From Welwitschia mirabilis (Eukaryota; Gnetophyta; Gnetopsida; Welwitschiales), in assembly GCA_051453625.1 (NCBI GenBank), contig JBOZIK010000001.1:216509561-216573560 (forward strand): a DNA stretch of 64,000 nt, in the 5' to 3' direction. The translations under genes and the position numbers were made by a program. The notes under the pieces were generated by a model. That model searched no databases, was not told the DNA's origin, and saw only the letters and a program-made list of their open reading frames with translations. Within the stretch, counting starts at the first letter, position 1; the number at the start of each line of letters is the position of its first letter. This document shows positions 48,690-60,345 of this stretch, in pieces.

Positions 48690-51560
48690 AGAATATCAAA
48701 TAGGATTCTTTAAGATGTTGATGGTACTCTTGTTGTTATAGTAAATGAGAATGTTCTCTATTATCAGTCCAAAGTCCTTTAGTATTTACTTCATCTAAAG
48801 TATTTAAGCACAACAACTTCAAATAGCTACGTACTCCACTTTGGCAGTTGAAAAAGTAGTTGAATGTTACTTTTTGCTACTCAAGACACTAAGCATATCC
48901 CAAGTAAGAAGAAATTTCTACTAGTAATCATCTTATCATCCTTGTAAGTTGTCCATCTTACATCATCATATCCAACTAAATTAAGACAAGAGTCCTTTGA
49001 ATATCAAAGTTCCTAATTACTAGTACTTTTCAAATAGTGAAATATTCTTTTAATATCCATAAGATATGATTCTATAGGATCATTCTAACAATGAGTACAA
49101 ATTCCTATGCTTCATATAATATTATGTCTACTAGTTATAAGATACAAATAAACTACTAATCATACCTTTGTACATCTTTTGATTAAATTTCTTACCATGC
49201 TCATCCTTATATAATTTTATGCTTTAGTTTATTAGAGTATCTTTCACCTTATAATCCTATAAGTTATGCTTTGCTAATATATTTTTAATGTATTTATATT
49301 GTGAAACAAATGTACCTTATTTGTGTTGCATAACTTAAAGGCCTAAAAGAAAGATGCTTAATTTTTTCATGAGATTTATTTCAAATTCATCCTGCATAAT
49401 CCTTGTAAACTTCTTATACAATGATTCATTAGTAGCACAAAAAATGACACGATTCACATATATTTGTACAATAGTAAAATATTTACTATATATTTTAATA
49501 ACATCTTTTAAATCCATTTTCTATTAAATATCCTCAGAGTCTCTCATACCAAGCTCTGGGTGCTTGTTTAAGATCATAGAGAGCTTTGTTCAACTTGTAA
49601 ATATAATATTATTATGAAAATTAGTAAAACTTTAGGTTTCTCAACATATACTTCCTCTTGGAAAACTCCATTTAAAAAAGAATTTTTACATTCACCTGAT
49701 AAAATGTGAATCCTTTAACACATGTAAAAAACAAAAGCATCTTAATATATTCCATATGTGCCATAGGTGCAAAATTTTCTTCAAATTATATGCCTTCTTA
49801 TTGGTTGTAATCTTTTTCTATTAGCTTTGCTTTGTTTCTAATTATATTATGATTTTCATCTATTTTGTTCCTAGAACCCCATTCTGTTGGATGGCCTCAA
49901 AGTGAATTTCCAAACTTTAAACCTCTCAAACTAATTTAATTCTTCTTGCATTTCTAGCATCCAATGCTCATCAGTTTCTACTTTACTAAAATACTTGGGT
50001 TCCACTTATGAAATATATGCTGCAAATCCACAAACTTCCTTAGTATGGCTTTAAGTTTGAATATCTTCAAAAGGGCTACCAATGTTGTTAATGGTGGAGT
50101 GGTTCTATTTTAGTCTGATCATATTTGAAGATGTTTTCTTTTTAGTTTTTTCTTATTTATCCTCCTCACTATTTGATTACACTGGAGGGTTTATAGGAGT
50201 TATTTAAGATGTATGCATACATATTCATCATACACATAAATAAAAGTTTAGTTAATATCATCAAGTTTAACATTAATAATTTATTCTACTACATGAATTA
50301 TATTTTTGAGCACTCAGTAGGCTTTTTTAATCATAGAATAATCAAAAAAGATATTGCTATCAACTTTGGAATTAAATTTTCTCAGTTTATGTTTTTCATA
50401 TAAAATAAAACATGTTGACCAAAAACATAAAAATAACTTACTAAAGTTTTCCACCAAATCATAGTTCATATGAAGTTCTGAAAGTAAAGTATCTTACTAG
50501 AACTTGGTTGGAAACATAGCATGCATTGTTAATGGATTCCACTCAAAAATGATAGGGAACCTATTGGTCCCACATCATCATTCTTATAATTTTGTTTAGA
50601 ATCCTATTCTTTATTTTAGATATTCCATTATATTATAGTGTTCTTGGTGGAAAGAATTGATGAAGAATATCAAACTATTTAGAAAAATCTTGAATCTTGC
50701 ATTCTTAAATTCAACGTTATTATGAATTATTATTATCTTGATCTTGTAGGCTTTTGGATTTTATAACCTAATACACAACTTAAAAAATATGTAAAAGCCT
50801 CATCCTTATGTGCAAGAAAGGCTGACCATGTGAAGTAAGAATAATCATTAATAATAGTTAGGTAATATCTTTTCTTATTAAGAGTTTTAGTGGGAGAAGG
50901 ACCAATAATATTAAGGTGTAAAAGATCTGATTGACATTTAGAAGTAAGAGAGTTTTTCTTACTAAATCTTACCCTTATTTACTTCCCTTTTCAATAAGCC
51001 TCGCATACTTGATTATTAAAAATTTACAACTTGAAAAGTTCTCTTATTGTATCTTTCAAAGATAAGATCTTTAGTAGGTTCTTATTCATATGATTAAGCT
51101 TTCTATGTCATAGCTTTGCTTTACTTTTTGTTCTTACTAAGCACTTGATTCTTTCATTAGAAATATCTTATAAGATAGTAATATAAACATTATATTTTTC
51201 TAATTTCAATAAATAACACCTTGTTTAAATTATACTCTTCTATGATACAATCATCTTTGGTAAAAGTTATAGAGAAATTTGCATCACACAATTGATTATC
51301 AATAATTATATTATGTTACAAACCTTCTACATAAAATACATCTTTTACCTTAAGAAAATTACCTCTTTTGATAGTTTTAATACCTTTAATTAAATCTTTT
51401 ATGTTGTCATCAAAATTAACCACTCCTTTCTCTTACTCAACCAAGATAGTAAAACTAGATTTATCATTAATCATGTGTTTTGAGAATCCATTCTCAATAT
51501 ACCAAGAATGTATTTTTATAGATGTAGTGCAATCTGAGCTAAGAGAGTTGGCCTTAATTG
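48690..51560 (-). pseudogene. TE-2 pol relic (PR, INT, RT, RNase H)
   Basis: Minus strand. Protease near 51505-51365 reads WYIENGFSKHMIND, so the catalytic Asp-Ser-Gly has become Glu-Asn-Gly. The pre-integrase motif near 51110 (KLxHRKLNHMN) has a stop at the Trp. RT pieces near 49670 include SFLNGVFQEEVYVEKP. The open stretch 49517-49335 covers the RT palm, where the catalytic site reads YVNR, losing both Asp. RNase H near 49020-48860 includes LVGYDDVRWTTYKDD. The element is dead at three active sites. Confidence 0.8.
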
Positions 51561-52319
51561 TGAAATCCATATTTTCTTTGATTTATCCTACACAAAATAT
51601 TATACCATAATTCTTAAACTTTTGATGCTATTAGCATAGTATCTACTATTGAACTTAAATGGATAATTAAATTGATAATGATCATGTTTTCAGTATTAGT
51701 AACATGTAATATTATTAATGTAAGCTACATACTCATACCTTGGCTTGTAGTTTCATTTGTTTAACAATGACATTGAAGTACTAGTAAAGCCTTTATTATG
51801 TCTTATGTCACTTTTATCATTTGAACTCATGCACTGTCCAAGCATGATATTCAATGTCTCCTTCCATGAGGTAAACTACTTGTTAATTCTTTTAGTATTA
51901 ATAAGTTAGTATGAAAAATTCTTTAATTTACATGTTAGCTTACTAATCTTAGCTTTAAAAGCTAAGTTCTTAGATGATAATCTATTATATAAACTTCTTT
52001 TTTGTTCATATGCTAGTTTAGAAGAATGAAGAATTTTTTTCATTTTAGAACATACTCTAAAGGAACTCTTCATAAATTATGTCATACATATTTTAAAGTT
52101 TCATACTTGTTTATCCTTTACTTTCTAATTTTAATTCTTCTTTTTTTGCTTCATGGTCACTTTGAATATATATGATGATCATGTAGGATGTATGAGCTCT
52201 TTCGTTGTTTAAAGTTTCTACTTCAGTTACCTCTTCATTATCAACCTAACATATGAAGAAGGATTTCTTCTTTTTAAATATTTCTTTTATGTTTTCTCCT
52301 GCTGTGTATTAGAGTTAGG

Positions 52320-53280
52320 ACATTGCAAGGCTATATGTCCTCATCCTTCATAAACCCAACATTTTAGTTTGGAAATATCATTCTTAGAAGAAAGAGAAGA
52401 ACTAGTAGAAGATTTAGCTTTGGAACTACCTTTGGCTTGAAAACTAGATGGTATTCTCTAGTCCTCTTTCCTAGTGTTCTTTTGTAAAATAAGCCTCTTG
52501 ACCCTTCTTGTAAATAGAGCAAGTTCTTGTTCCATGTCTTCCTTTGAGTCATTTTTATTTGATACTTCTTTTACTTTATCTTTGGAAGCTTGTCTTGAGT
52601 TTTCACTATCTGTAAGAGCAATCGAGTTCTTTTTTAAGGAATCATCTTAAATGAAATTCATCTCATAAACCATTAAGACACTTTGTAATTACTTAATATT
52701 CATTTTGTTAAAATCTCCTAATTCTTTCATTGCAATTATTTTTGGCATGTATTTTGGAGTTAAGGATTTAACCACTTTTTGAATTACGTTAGCCTTTGGA
52801 AGATTTGCACCACTGCCATGTATAGCATTTACAATGTTAGAGATCCTTGTGAAGTATTCATGCACTCTCTCTCCATTATTCATCTTTAAGTTTTCAAATT
52901 GATTAGTCTAGATAAAAAGCTTTAATTTCTTGATAACCAAGATTCATTCATATGTTTTTACTAGAATGTTTTACATCTCTTGTAAAGACTTGAATCTAGC
53001 TATGTGATTGAATTCCTTCATTGTAAGGGCTAAGTGGAAAGCATTCTTTTCCTTTCAGTCATACATGAACGTTGTCTTTTCTTTATCTTTTTATTTCCTT
53101 CTAGGTTTGACTTGAGGGATGAAGTTTCTTACAACATCTATAATGTTTTCTGTAGATTCTGAGTATCCATCTTCAATGCTTTATCAAATTTAAAACTTAA
53201 AAGACTATAAGTACACCTACATCCTCATTTTCTAATAGGCATAATTTGTCCCATTAAAGAGTGGAGGTCTAATGGATGAC
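52320..53280 (-). pseudogene. TE-2 gag relic
   Basis: The minus strand begins near 53276 (SIRPPLFNGTNYAY). The open stretch 52883-52689 (NNGERVHEYFTRISNIVNAI) is the helical core of copia gag. The zinc knuckle near 52370-52325 has lost its second Cys (Tyr) and has an internal stop. It lies directly downstream of the primer-binding site, as expected. Confidence 0.8.
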
Positions 53281-53329
53281 ATCCCTTCCATATGTCACTT
53301 AAGGTTGTTACTTCTTTTCATGAGTAATC

Positions 53330-53341
53330 ATTCTAATACCA
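53330..53341 (-). other. Primer-binding site of TE-2
   Basis: The minus strand reads TGGTATTAGAAT, two bases from the usual TGGTATCAGAGC core plus end decay, just inside the 5' LTR. Confidence 0.7.
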
Positions 53342-53343
53342 CT

Positions 53344-54790
53344 TGAAGATCATTCAACTTAGAGGGAATGGATGAATGGATTTGACTAAATAACATTATC
53401 AACCAAAAATAAATAAAATGCATAATGAAGACCTTACTAGTTTAACATGGTTCCCAACATAGATACATCCACATTCATAGGGTAGCTTCCCTTCATACCT
53501 TTGGATATCTTTAACTTATAAAAATAGTGGTTTTAAAGTACCACCAATCTTACATACAAATGAGATTCTCCTCACAAGATAGCACTTTCTACTCCTAAGG
53601 GATTACAATAGATCAAATACAAATTAAACTCTTAAGCACTCAAATAAGTACACCTATACAAGGATTACCTTACACTTTGAAATTCCTAAGAAAAAGATCC
53701 TAGCAAAGAAGATAATTTAAACTTATGAACTAAAATGAATAGATTCAGCAATCTAATATTCCTATAATGAAGTACCAATTAAAATTTTTAAAAAACAAGA
53801 AGCCTAAAATAATGTCACATTGATAATAGCTTGAGTTTTTCTTGATGTGATCACTCACAAATATCCAAGATTAGAGTTATGCAATAGTGGGATTGATAAA
53901 GATTAAGTAATGTCTTCAAGAAATGAGTATCTTCATCAAGAACGTAAATTTATTCTTGTTTAGTGTTAATTACTAAATCAAGTAATCCTTTCTTTTTTAC
54001 TCTATTTGCCTTTTATACTTGAGAGGTCTTCTAAGACTTTATTCAAATGAGATAGTTATTTGAAATAGTTTAAACCCACTATGATGGCTATAAATGATTA
54101 CTTTTTAGTCACTGAATAGCTATTTTATTTTTTATTACTTTTTTGTAGTAGATGTCTTTTTTGTAGTAAACATCTCTCATAGGCAAACATCTTTAGCCTA
54201 AAATAAATCTTTAGTTTAACTACCTAAATTTAAACAAGCTTCAAATTATCATGTCTCTAACCCATTGTTATTAAGAATTTATCATGTGAAACTTATCCGA
54301 TTTCTTAGAAATTAAATAACTTATCCTAGCACAACTAATCTTTGTTACCTCTTTTAATCCAACATAGATGTCTTTAATTCCATAAATATCTTTCAATATT
54401 TGAAGCAGTATAGACATCTTATATAGGATAAACATTTTTCACCTATCTTAGCTCCATGGTTTAGTATAGATATATTTCTTGTAATAGATGTCTTTCATCT
54501 GTGATAACTTGAAATTTATCCTAGACATCTTCAATATTATAGATGTATTTATACTGGATGTCTTCAAATCTATAGATGTCTTTAATCAACTTTGTTTATA
54601 CTTCCTAAATTTTTAGTCGAAGCTTCTCTGATTCTAAGCTTTATGAGTACATCCGATTAGATTTCTTTAACCTTGATATTTTTCTAGATTGATCCTTATT
54701 TACAATTTAAATGCTTTTTAATATTCTATCTACACATTAAATATATCATATTTAACAAGCGGAATTATTAAAACTAGAATTTTACCAATA
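53344..54790 (-). repeat. 5' LTR of TE-2
   Basis: About 1.45 kb. Aligned with 38578-40406. Its right half carries about ten AGATGTCTTT or reverse-complement motifs. The minus start reads TATTGGTAAAAT, a decayed TG. Confidence 0.8.
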
Positions 54791-54798
54791 GTAACAAA

Positions 54799-57262
54799 TG
54801 ATGTCCATTAGTGTTTTGATAGTGATTGTTTAAGACATATGATGGGAAGCACTAGTAGATTCACAAAGATGAATAATGCAATGGGAATGTTATGAATTTT
54901 AAGAAAAATGGAAAGGAAATGATGGAAGAAATTAGTAGTTTAGTGGCAAGAGCTTTTCAACCATCCACAATCTCCTACATGTTAATGGATTAAAGCACAA
55001 CCTCTTTAGCATTAGTCAAATTTATGACAAAGATATGTATCTAGTATTCAATGCATCTAATTATCATGTTTTAGATAAATGTTAAAAATTTATCTTAATA
55101 AAAAATAAATATGGTAATGTGTATTTAATTAGAAAATCCTTAGATAGTAAATGCATATCCTCTATGTCATCAAATAAGAATAGGTTGTGGCATAAATATC
55201 TAGGTCATGTTAATTAAAAAAATCTTTACAACATTTCTAAGAATAGGATTTTGAGAAGAATTCCAATTATAAGTAATATTAAAGGTGAGATTTGTAGAGA
55301 ATATTAGATAAGAGAAAAAAACTAAACAGATTTTTTCTAAGAACAATCAAATTTCTTCTTAATATCCATTAGAATTACTTCGTGTAGATCTTATAAAACC
55401 TACTCTTATTAAAAGTAGAGGTGATAAAAAATATGTGCTAGTCATTATTGATGGTCACTAAAGATTTACATGAGTTTTGTTTATAAGACATAAGAGTAAA
55501 TCCTTTAAGAAATTTCAAGTTTTGTATAGGAGATTGAAAAATAAGATTGATTACAACATTAAGAGGATAAGAAGTAATTGTGATAAAGAATTTAAGAATG
55601 ATATTTTTGGGGATTGCTATGAGAAGGCATTCCTCATAAATTCTATGCTCCCAAGACTTACAAAACAAGATGATGTTATAGAAATAAAGGATAGGATCTT
55701 ATAAGAAATAACAAGAACTATTCTATCAGAGAAAGTTATAGTAAAGAGATTTTAGGCTAATGCATTTAATACTACTTGCTACATATCTAATCAAGCTTTT
55801 TTAGATCTCACATAATTAAAAATTCTTATGAGATATGGGACAAATAGAAATCCAATGTTTCATATTTCAAGGTTTTTAATAATAAATGTTACATTTTGAT
55901 AACATTATTAAGAAATTTGAGTCTAAATCATTTAAAGGTACTTGTATTAGATATTCTAAAACTAGTTAAGTTTGTAGAATATACAATTAAAGTTCAGGAA
56001 TAATCAAGGAGTGTGCTTATGTTAGAATTAATGAAGAAGAGAAATGGAATGATGGTGAGTATGAAGGAGTAGTACTAGTCTTAGAAAGGATCAAATATAA
56101 TAGACAAACTTACACCTTAGCATCCTGACCTTCTCTACCTTCTTATCCTAAGGAATTCTTAACTACAACACATTAAGAAAATTCCAATAACATTCTTATG
56201 CATAAGGATCTATCTATAGACTTTGTTATTGGTAATGTGTTTTAAAAGGTAAAGACTAGGGGTTTAATATGTGCTAATGTATGTTTTGTCCCTACCTTGG
56301 AGCTAAAGATATTTAAATAAGCTAAAAAATATAAATGTCGGATACATGCCATGCAAGAAAAATTTATAACTTTAATAATAGTATGTATGAGAACTTGTTC
56401 TAAGACCAAATTCTCACAACATTATAGGGACCAAATGGGCCTTCAAGAATAAGCTGAATAAAAGCTCTCAAGTGGTAAGAAATAGAGGTAGATTAGTGGC
56501 ACAAGAATATATGCAAGTGGAAGGTATAGATTTTGAAGAAACCTTTTCCCCCTTTATCTAGATTGAGCCTATTCATACTTTTCTTACATTATCTTATTAT
56601 TTTAATTTTAAAATATATAAAATGGATATAAGAAGTACTCTTCTACAGAGTACCTTAAATAAGTTAGTGTTTGTAGAGCAGCCCTCAGTTTTAAAGAATG
56701 AGGGTATCCTAATCATGTATTCAAGTTAAATAAGGTTCTATATAGACTCAAGAAAGAATTAATAGCATGATATGAAAAAGTAACCTCTTTTCTTATTGAA
56801 AATGATTTTTTATAGGTAAAGTAGAAAAAACTCTATTTTTTAAAAAAATTAAATCTGAATTTTTACTTATCTAAATATATGTAGATGAGATAATTTTTGG
56901 CTTAATCATGAACTCTATGTCTTATGATTTTTCCAAATTTATAACTAATCATTTTGAAATGAGCCATTTTAGTAAGATTTAAATGTTTCTTGGTTTATAG
57001 ATCTAGTAAAGAAAGGATGGTTTTTTCCTATTTTAACAAAAATTTAATTTAAATCAGTAGTTCTACGCATGATAAAAAATAACAAAATTGATGTTGATGA
57101 TAAAGATAAGAAAGTGAATACAAAAATTTATAGAAGAATGATTAGAATCCTACATTAACTAATAGCTAGTTGATTTAATATTACCTTTATAATAGGATTA
57201 TGTGTCTAGTACCAATATAAACCAAATAAATTACATCTAAGGCTGTAAAATGGATTCTCAAG
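54799..57262 (+). pseudogene. TE-1 pol relic (PR, INT, RT; RNase H missing)
   Basis: Protease begins FDSDCLRHMMG (Asp kept, Gly lost). The pre-integrase motif RLWHKYLGHVN is at about 55184. The integrase core follows, with RVDLIKP, IIDGH and RSNCDKEF, so the second catalytic Asp has become Asn; the open stretch 55477-55704 belongs here. RT starts near 56425, including GRLVAQEYMQVEGIDFEE, and its palm reads YVDE instead of the double Asp. The last recognisable piece (KVNTKIYRRMIRILH, then HLRAVKWILK) ends near 57262, where RNase H should begin. Confidence 0.8.
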
Positions 57263-57264
57263 AT

Positions 57265-58560
57265 GACCTCTAGGATCTCTTATGTTATTAATGAAAAGCA
57301 AGTCGAGGCTTCCTCATCCAAAGTAAGACCTATTAATCTATTTCACAAGATAAGAAGGAAGGTGAAAATGAAATTTGAGATAAAGTTTAAATAAAAAACA
57401 CTACTTAGAAAATGTTCCATAAAGGTGGAATCCTTTAAGACACTGTAGAATCCTAGGGTCTAAATTTTTCAGTATTAGGAGTGGGAATACTTTTTGACCC
57501 CATGTTCTAAAGTCATTATAGATGTTGTTAGCCTATTCTATGCTAATGCTGATGTGGTGTTTATTTATAAATGAATCATTAAGATAAGATTCTCAAGAAT
57601 AGATTTCAGTCATACTCTAGATATCATTACATAGATCCTTGACATCCCTCAAGGAGGTGTGTATACTCTTCCAATTATAAGCTTTGATTATCTATATAGA
57701 TTCTATTATGCTTATGCACTATTTATTTTGGACTTTAATTGGGAATTAGCCCTAGCCTTTAGAGCTAAGAACCTCATAACATTGTATCATGTTTTACACC
57801 TCATCTTTAGATATATTCTCTTACCTCTTAGCAAAGTAGAGATGATATCACTTTATATAAACACAAATTCTTATATTGGCTTTATATTTAGATTAAGATG
57901 ATACTTAAATGCTAATATTTAATTTTATGGTGCATACAATTTAATTTGAAAATAAAACATTGTGATATGGTGACTTAATCATATAGTTGTGAAATCATTT
58001 TAGAGTTCCTCTATATAATACAACATAGCTATACTTAAATTGTCATAGCCTCTAAACTACTCTACATTAGTATGAATGCATATTTTTTATACTAGTTCTA
58101 TCTCACTTCCACATAGAAGTAGAGCAATACTAACACCACTAGTAGTAGATACTCGTCCTTATGCTACTAGATGTTATAGTAGTTTAGGTTCAATGATGAA
58201 CATGTTGTAGTTCATGTACACTCTAATTTATGAGTAATAACAAAGTTAGCAACATCTCATCCACATGTTTAATGAGAAGCATAAGATCATGAGGAGCAGT
58301 GGGATAGAGGTTACATCATCTTCTAAACTGTTCTTCTTAGAAATTCAAAGCCTACTACTTCTCTAATTTACCCATGTCTAGATAATGAAAAGAAAGGAAA
58401 AATAGAGGAGGAAGATGAAGAAGAAGAAGAGTCAAAATAAAAGGTAGAAGCAAAGACATAGAAGAAAGTAGCACCTCCTCCTGACAAAGACTCTCTTAGC
58501 GCCTTCATATACCTCTCCACTTCATAAGACTTCATCTTCTTACCATTGACTAAGGGCCTC
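57265..58560 (+). pseudogene. TE-1 env-like (plant transposon protein) frame relic
   Basis: After pol, the frame from about 57480 reads FYANADVVFIY, then DIPQGGVYTLP, and an 80-codon open stretch (57659-57901) includes NWELALAFRAKNLITLYHVL. These pieces match in style the extra 3' frame of Sireviruses. An acidic Glu/Lys stretch (58380-58440) and a Pro/Ser-rich tail follow. No signal peptide or transmembrane helix can be claimed with confidence. Stops are present throughout. Function unknown. Confidence 0.6.
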
Positions 58561-58815
58561 TTTCTAATATAGTTTTCATGGGCTTAAGTATAGTGTTCTT
58601 ACCACTACATAGAAATCTCAGTTAGATATGCCTGCATCACCTTTTATTACCATATCAGCTCATGCTTCACCTACTCAATCCTCTTAAGGAGCTAGTAGTA
58701 AAGGATTTTCTTGCCAATTGGACTTAAATAACACTTATAACTAGTAGTGTAGCGTGTTGCTTATATTTTTATTTTCTTTATGTTATTTTCATTATTATGC
58801 ACCTCTATTATCATT

Positions 58816-58835
58816 GATGAAAAAGAGGGGGAGAT
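58816..58835 (+). other. Internal polypurine stretch of TE-1
   Basis: GATGAAAAAGAGGGGGAGAT lies after the env-like frame but about 440 bp before the 3' LTR, so it is an additional purine tract and not the LTR-adjacent primer. The LTR-adjacent tract (about 59250-59271) has decayed. Confidence 0.5.
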
Positions 58836-59272
58836 ATGTGATAAACTTGATGCTATTTTTTGTTGTTACATTTAATATTAGAAGAATTTGATATGCATAT
58901 GATGTTAGTTTCATTAAACTTTTATTAAATTCTTGATATTTTTATATAATATACATGATTTAAAATCATAGCTAATTAAGCACATGATAAATTTTATACT
59001 TAGACTTGCTGAACATATGAAGGTATTGTTATCTTGCTATGGCACATTATGTTATGTTTTCATAGCTTTGACAATCATAGTAAATAACAAAAGTAATTAT
59101 ACTTCATTTAGTTTTTGTCTTTAATACATAGTTTTAATTTTTTGTGCCTCTTACATGGTATGAATTAGAAAAAATTTTACTTATACTTATTAACAAAAAC
59201 ATCTAGGGAAAGCATAGACTAAAGGGAAGTATTTCTTTCAATTTGGTTATCATCAATAACAAAGAAACAGAC

Positions 59273-60282
59273 TATTGCGTCTCCTAGTTTTTAATTAATA
59301 ATAAACTAAATCTTACTTAATAATATTAATAAAGAAAACCTTGTGTAGAACAAAACCAAAATCTTTGAAGTTAAGACTAGAATAAATTAATAAATTCACA
59401 AGACACTTAGAACATGAAGTAATGGACAAGAGATTGTGAGGTTCAAATTATGTGAAAAAGATATTTAAAGAAAGTTTGTGGCCACTAAGCCATCAACTGT
59501 TTATTGTCAAACTTACATTAAGTTCATCATGTGGTTGGACGAATCTCTTAGGATGATGATCACCTACTAAATAACTAAAATTTTAAGGAGAATGATTTAT
59601 CATTTCCATCCTAGAGGTCAACTGTCTATTGATAAAGGGACAATCAACAATTTAAAGGGGCTAATCCCCTGATTAATGATTAGGAAATACTAGTTGTTGG
59701 CATCTATTGGTAATCACTAGAAATCCTAATTAGGCTATTAACCATTCAAAATATGCCAATAATTACCTATAGTATTATGATTACCTACAATAGCTAGAAA
59801 TTAACTTATTAAAATCTATTGTAGCTCCTTAGGACTTTTTATTACTTGATTTTTTTAATTATTAAAAGATTTCTTTTCTCATGTTCTATCACTGCACTCT
59901 TTTACTTTAACTCTAACACTATTTCACTTTTTAATCAAGCCAATTATGTTGCATAGAGGCTGAGGATTACTGTAAAATCCTATTGTAAGCTAGAAGATTA
60001 CTAAGAAATCCCATTAGAGTGTGGTTGAATGTTACACTCATTAATAAAGGAAAATAGACTTGTTTTCTCATTATTGTGTCTTTACTATTTATATTATTCC
60101 ATTATCATTTTGTGATTAATTGTAAAATCTAATAGTAATATCTAATTTGTCATATTTATTAGCTAGTTATTGGATTTAGAATTCATTTTACATTGTGTTA
60201 ACATAGTGTTAAAAATCAAATTGCAAAAATGCACCTAAGTTATCCTATTTATCCTTCCCCTCTAAGATAGCTATTCATAACG
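59273..60282 (+). repeat. 3' LTR of TE-1
   Basis: Aligned with 35531-36565, end to end. It is followed by TAAAT and the continuation of repeat R2. Confidence 0.8.
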
Positions 60283-60345
60283 TAAATATGTAAAATTCAA
60301 GTGTAGATGTACTCCCAAATCAATCTTTTGCTTATTCCTTAGCAA
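60283..60345 (-). repeat. Repeat R2 (right part) with polypurine tract
   Basis: TAAATATGTAAAATTCAAG continues R2 exactly where R1 reads TAAATATGTAAAATTCAAA. The minus strand then shows a purine tract (60341-60309: AGCAAAAGATTGATTTGGGA) followed by the LTR start, as at 33380-33413. Confidence 0.5.

Larger units (their letters stand above)
38578..54790 (-). mobile_element. TE-2: decayed Sirevirus-like Ty1/copia element nested in TE-1
   Basis: A minus-strand element with LTRs at 53344-54790 (5') and 38578-40406 (3'). Going downward in coordinates come a primer-binding site, gag, protease, integrase, RT, RNase H, an env-like frame and a polypurine tract. TE-3 (40563-45144) lies in its 3' non-coding part. 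It interrupts TE-1 between gag and protease. No clear target duplication remains (TAAAA on the left, GTAAC on the right). Gaps of 467 and 752 Ns lie inside. Confidence 0.8.
35531..60282 (+). mobile_element. TE-1: decayed Sirevirus-like Ty1/copia element, split by TE-2
   Basis: Two LTRs of about 1.0 kb in the same orientation bound a plus-strand series: primer-binding site, gag, protease, integrase, RT and an env-like frame. The series is interrupted between gag and protease by the 16-kb TE-2. Without TE-2 the element is about 8.5 kb, a normal size. Flanks CAAAT (35526-35530) and TAAAT (60283-60287) fit a decayed 5-bp target duplication, and repeat R1 shows the uninterrupted site with one TAAAT. 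The RNase H domain is missing. Confidence 0.8.

Noticed and set aside
50209-50403. 64-codon plus-strand frame
   Set aside because: Antisense to the TE-2 integrase region on the minus strand.
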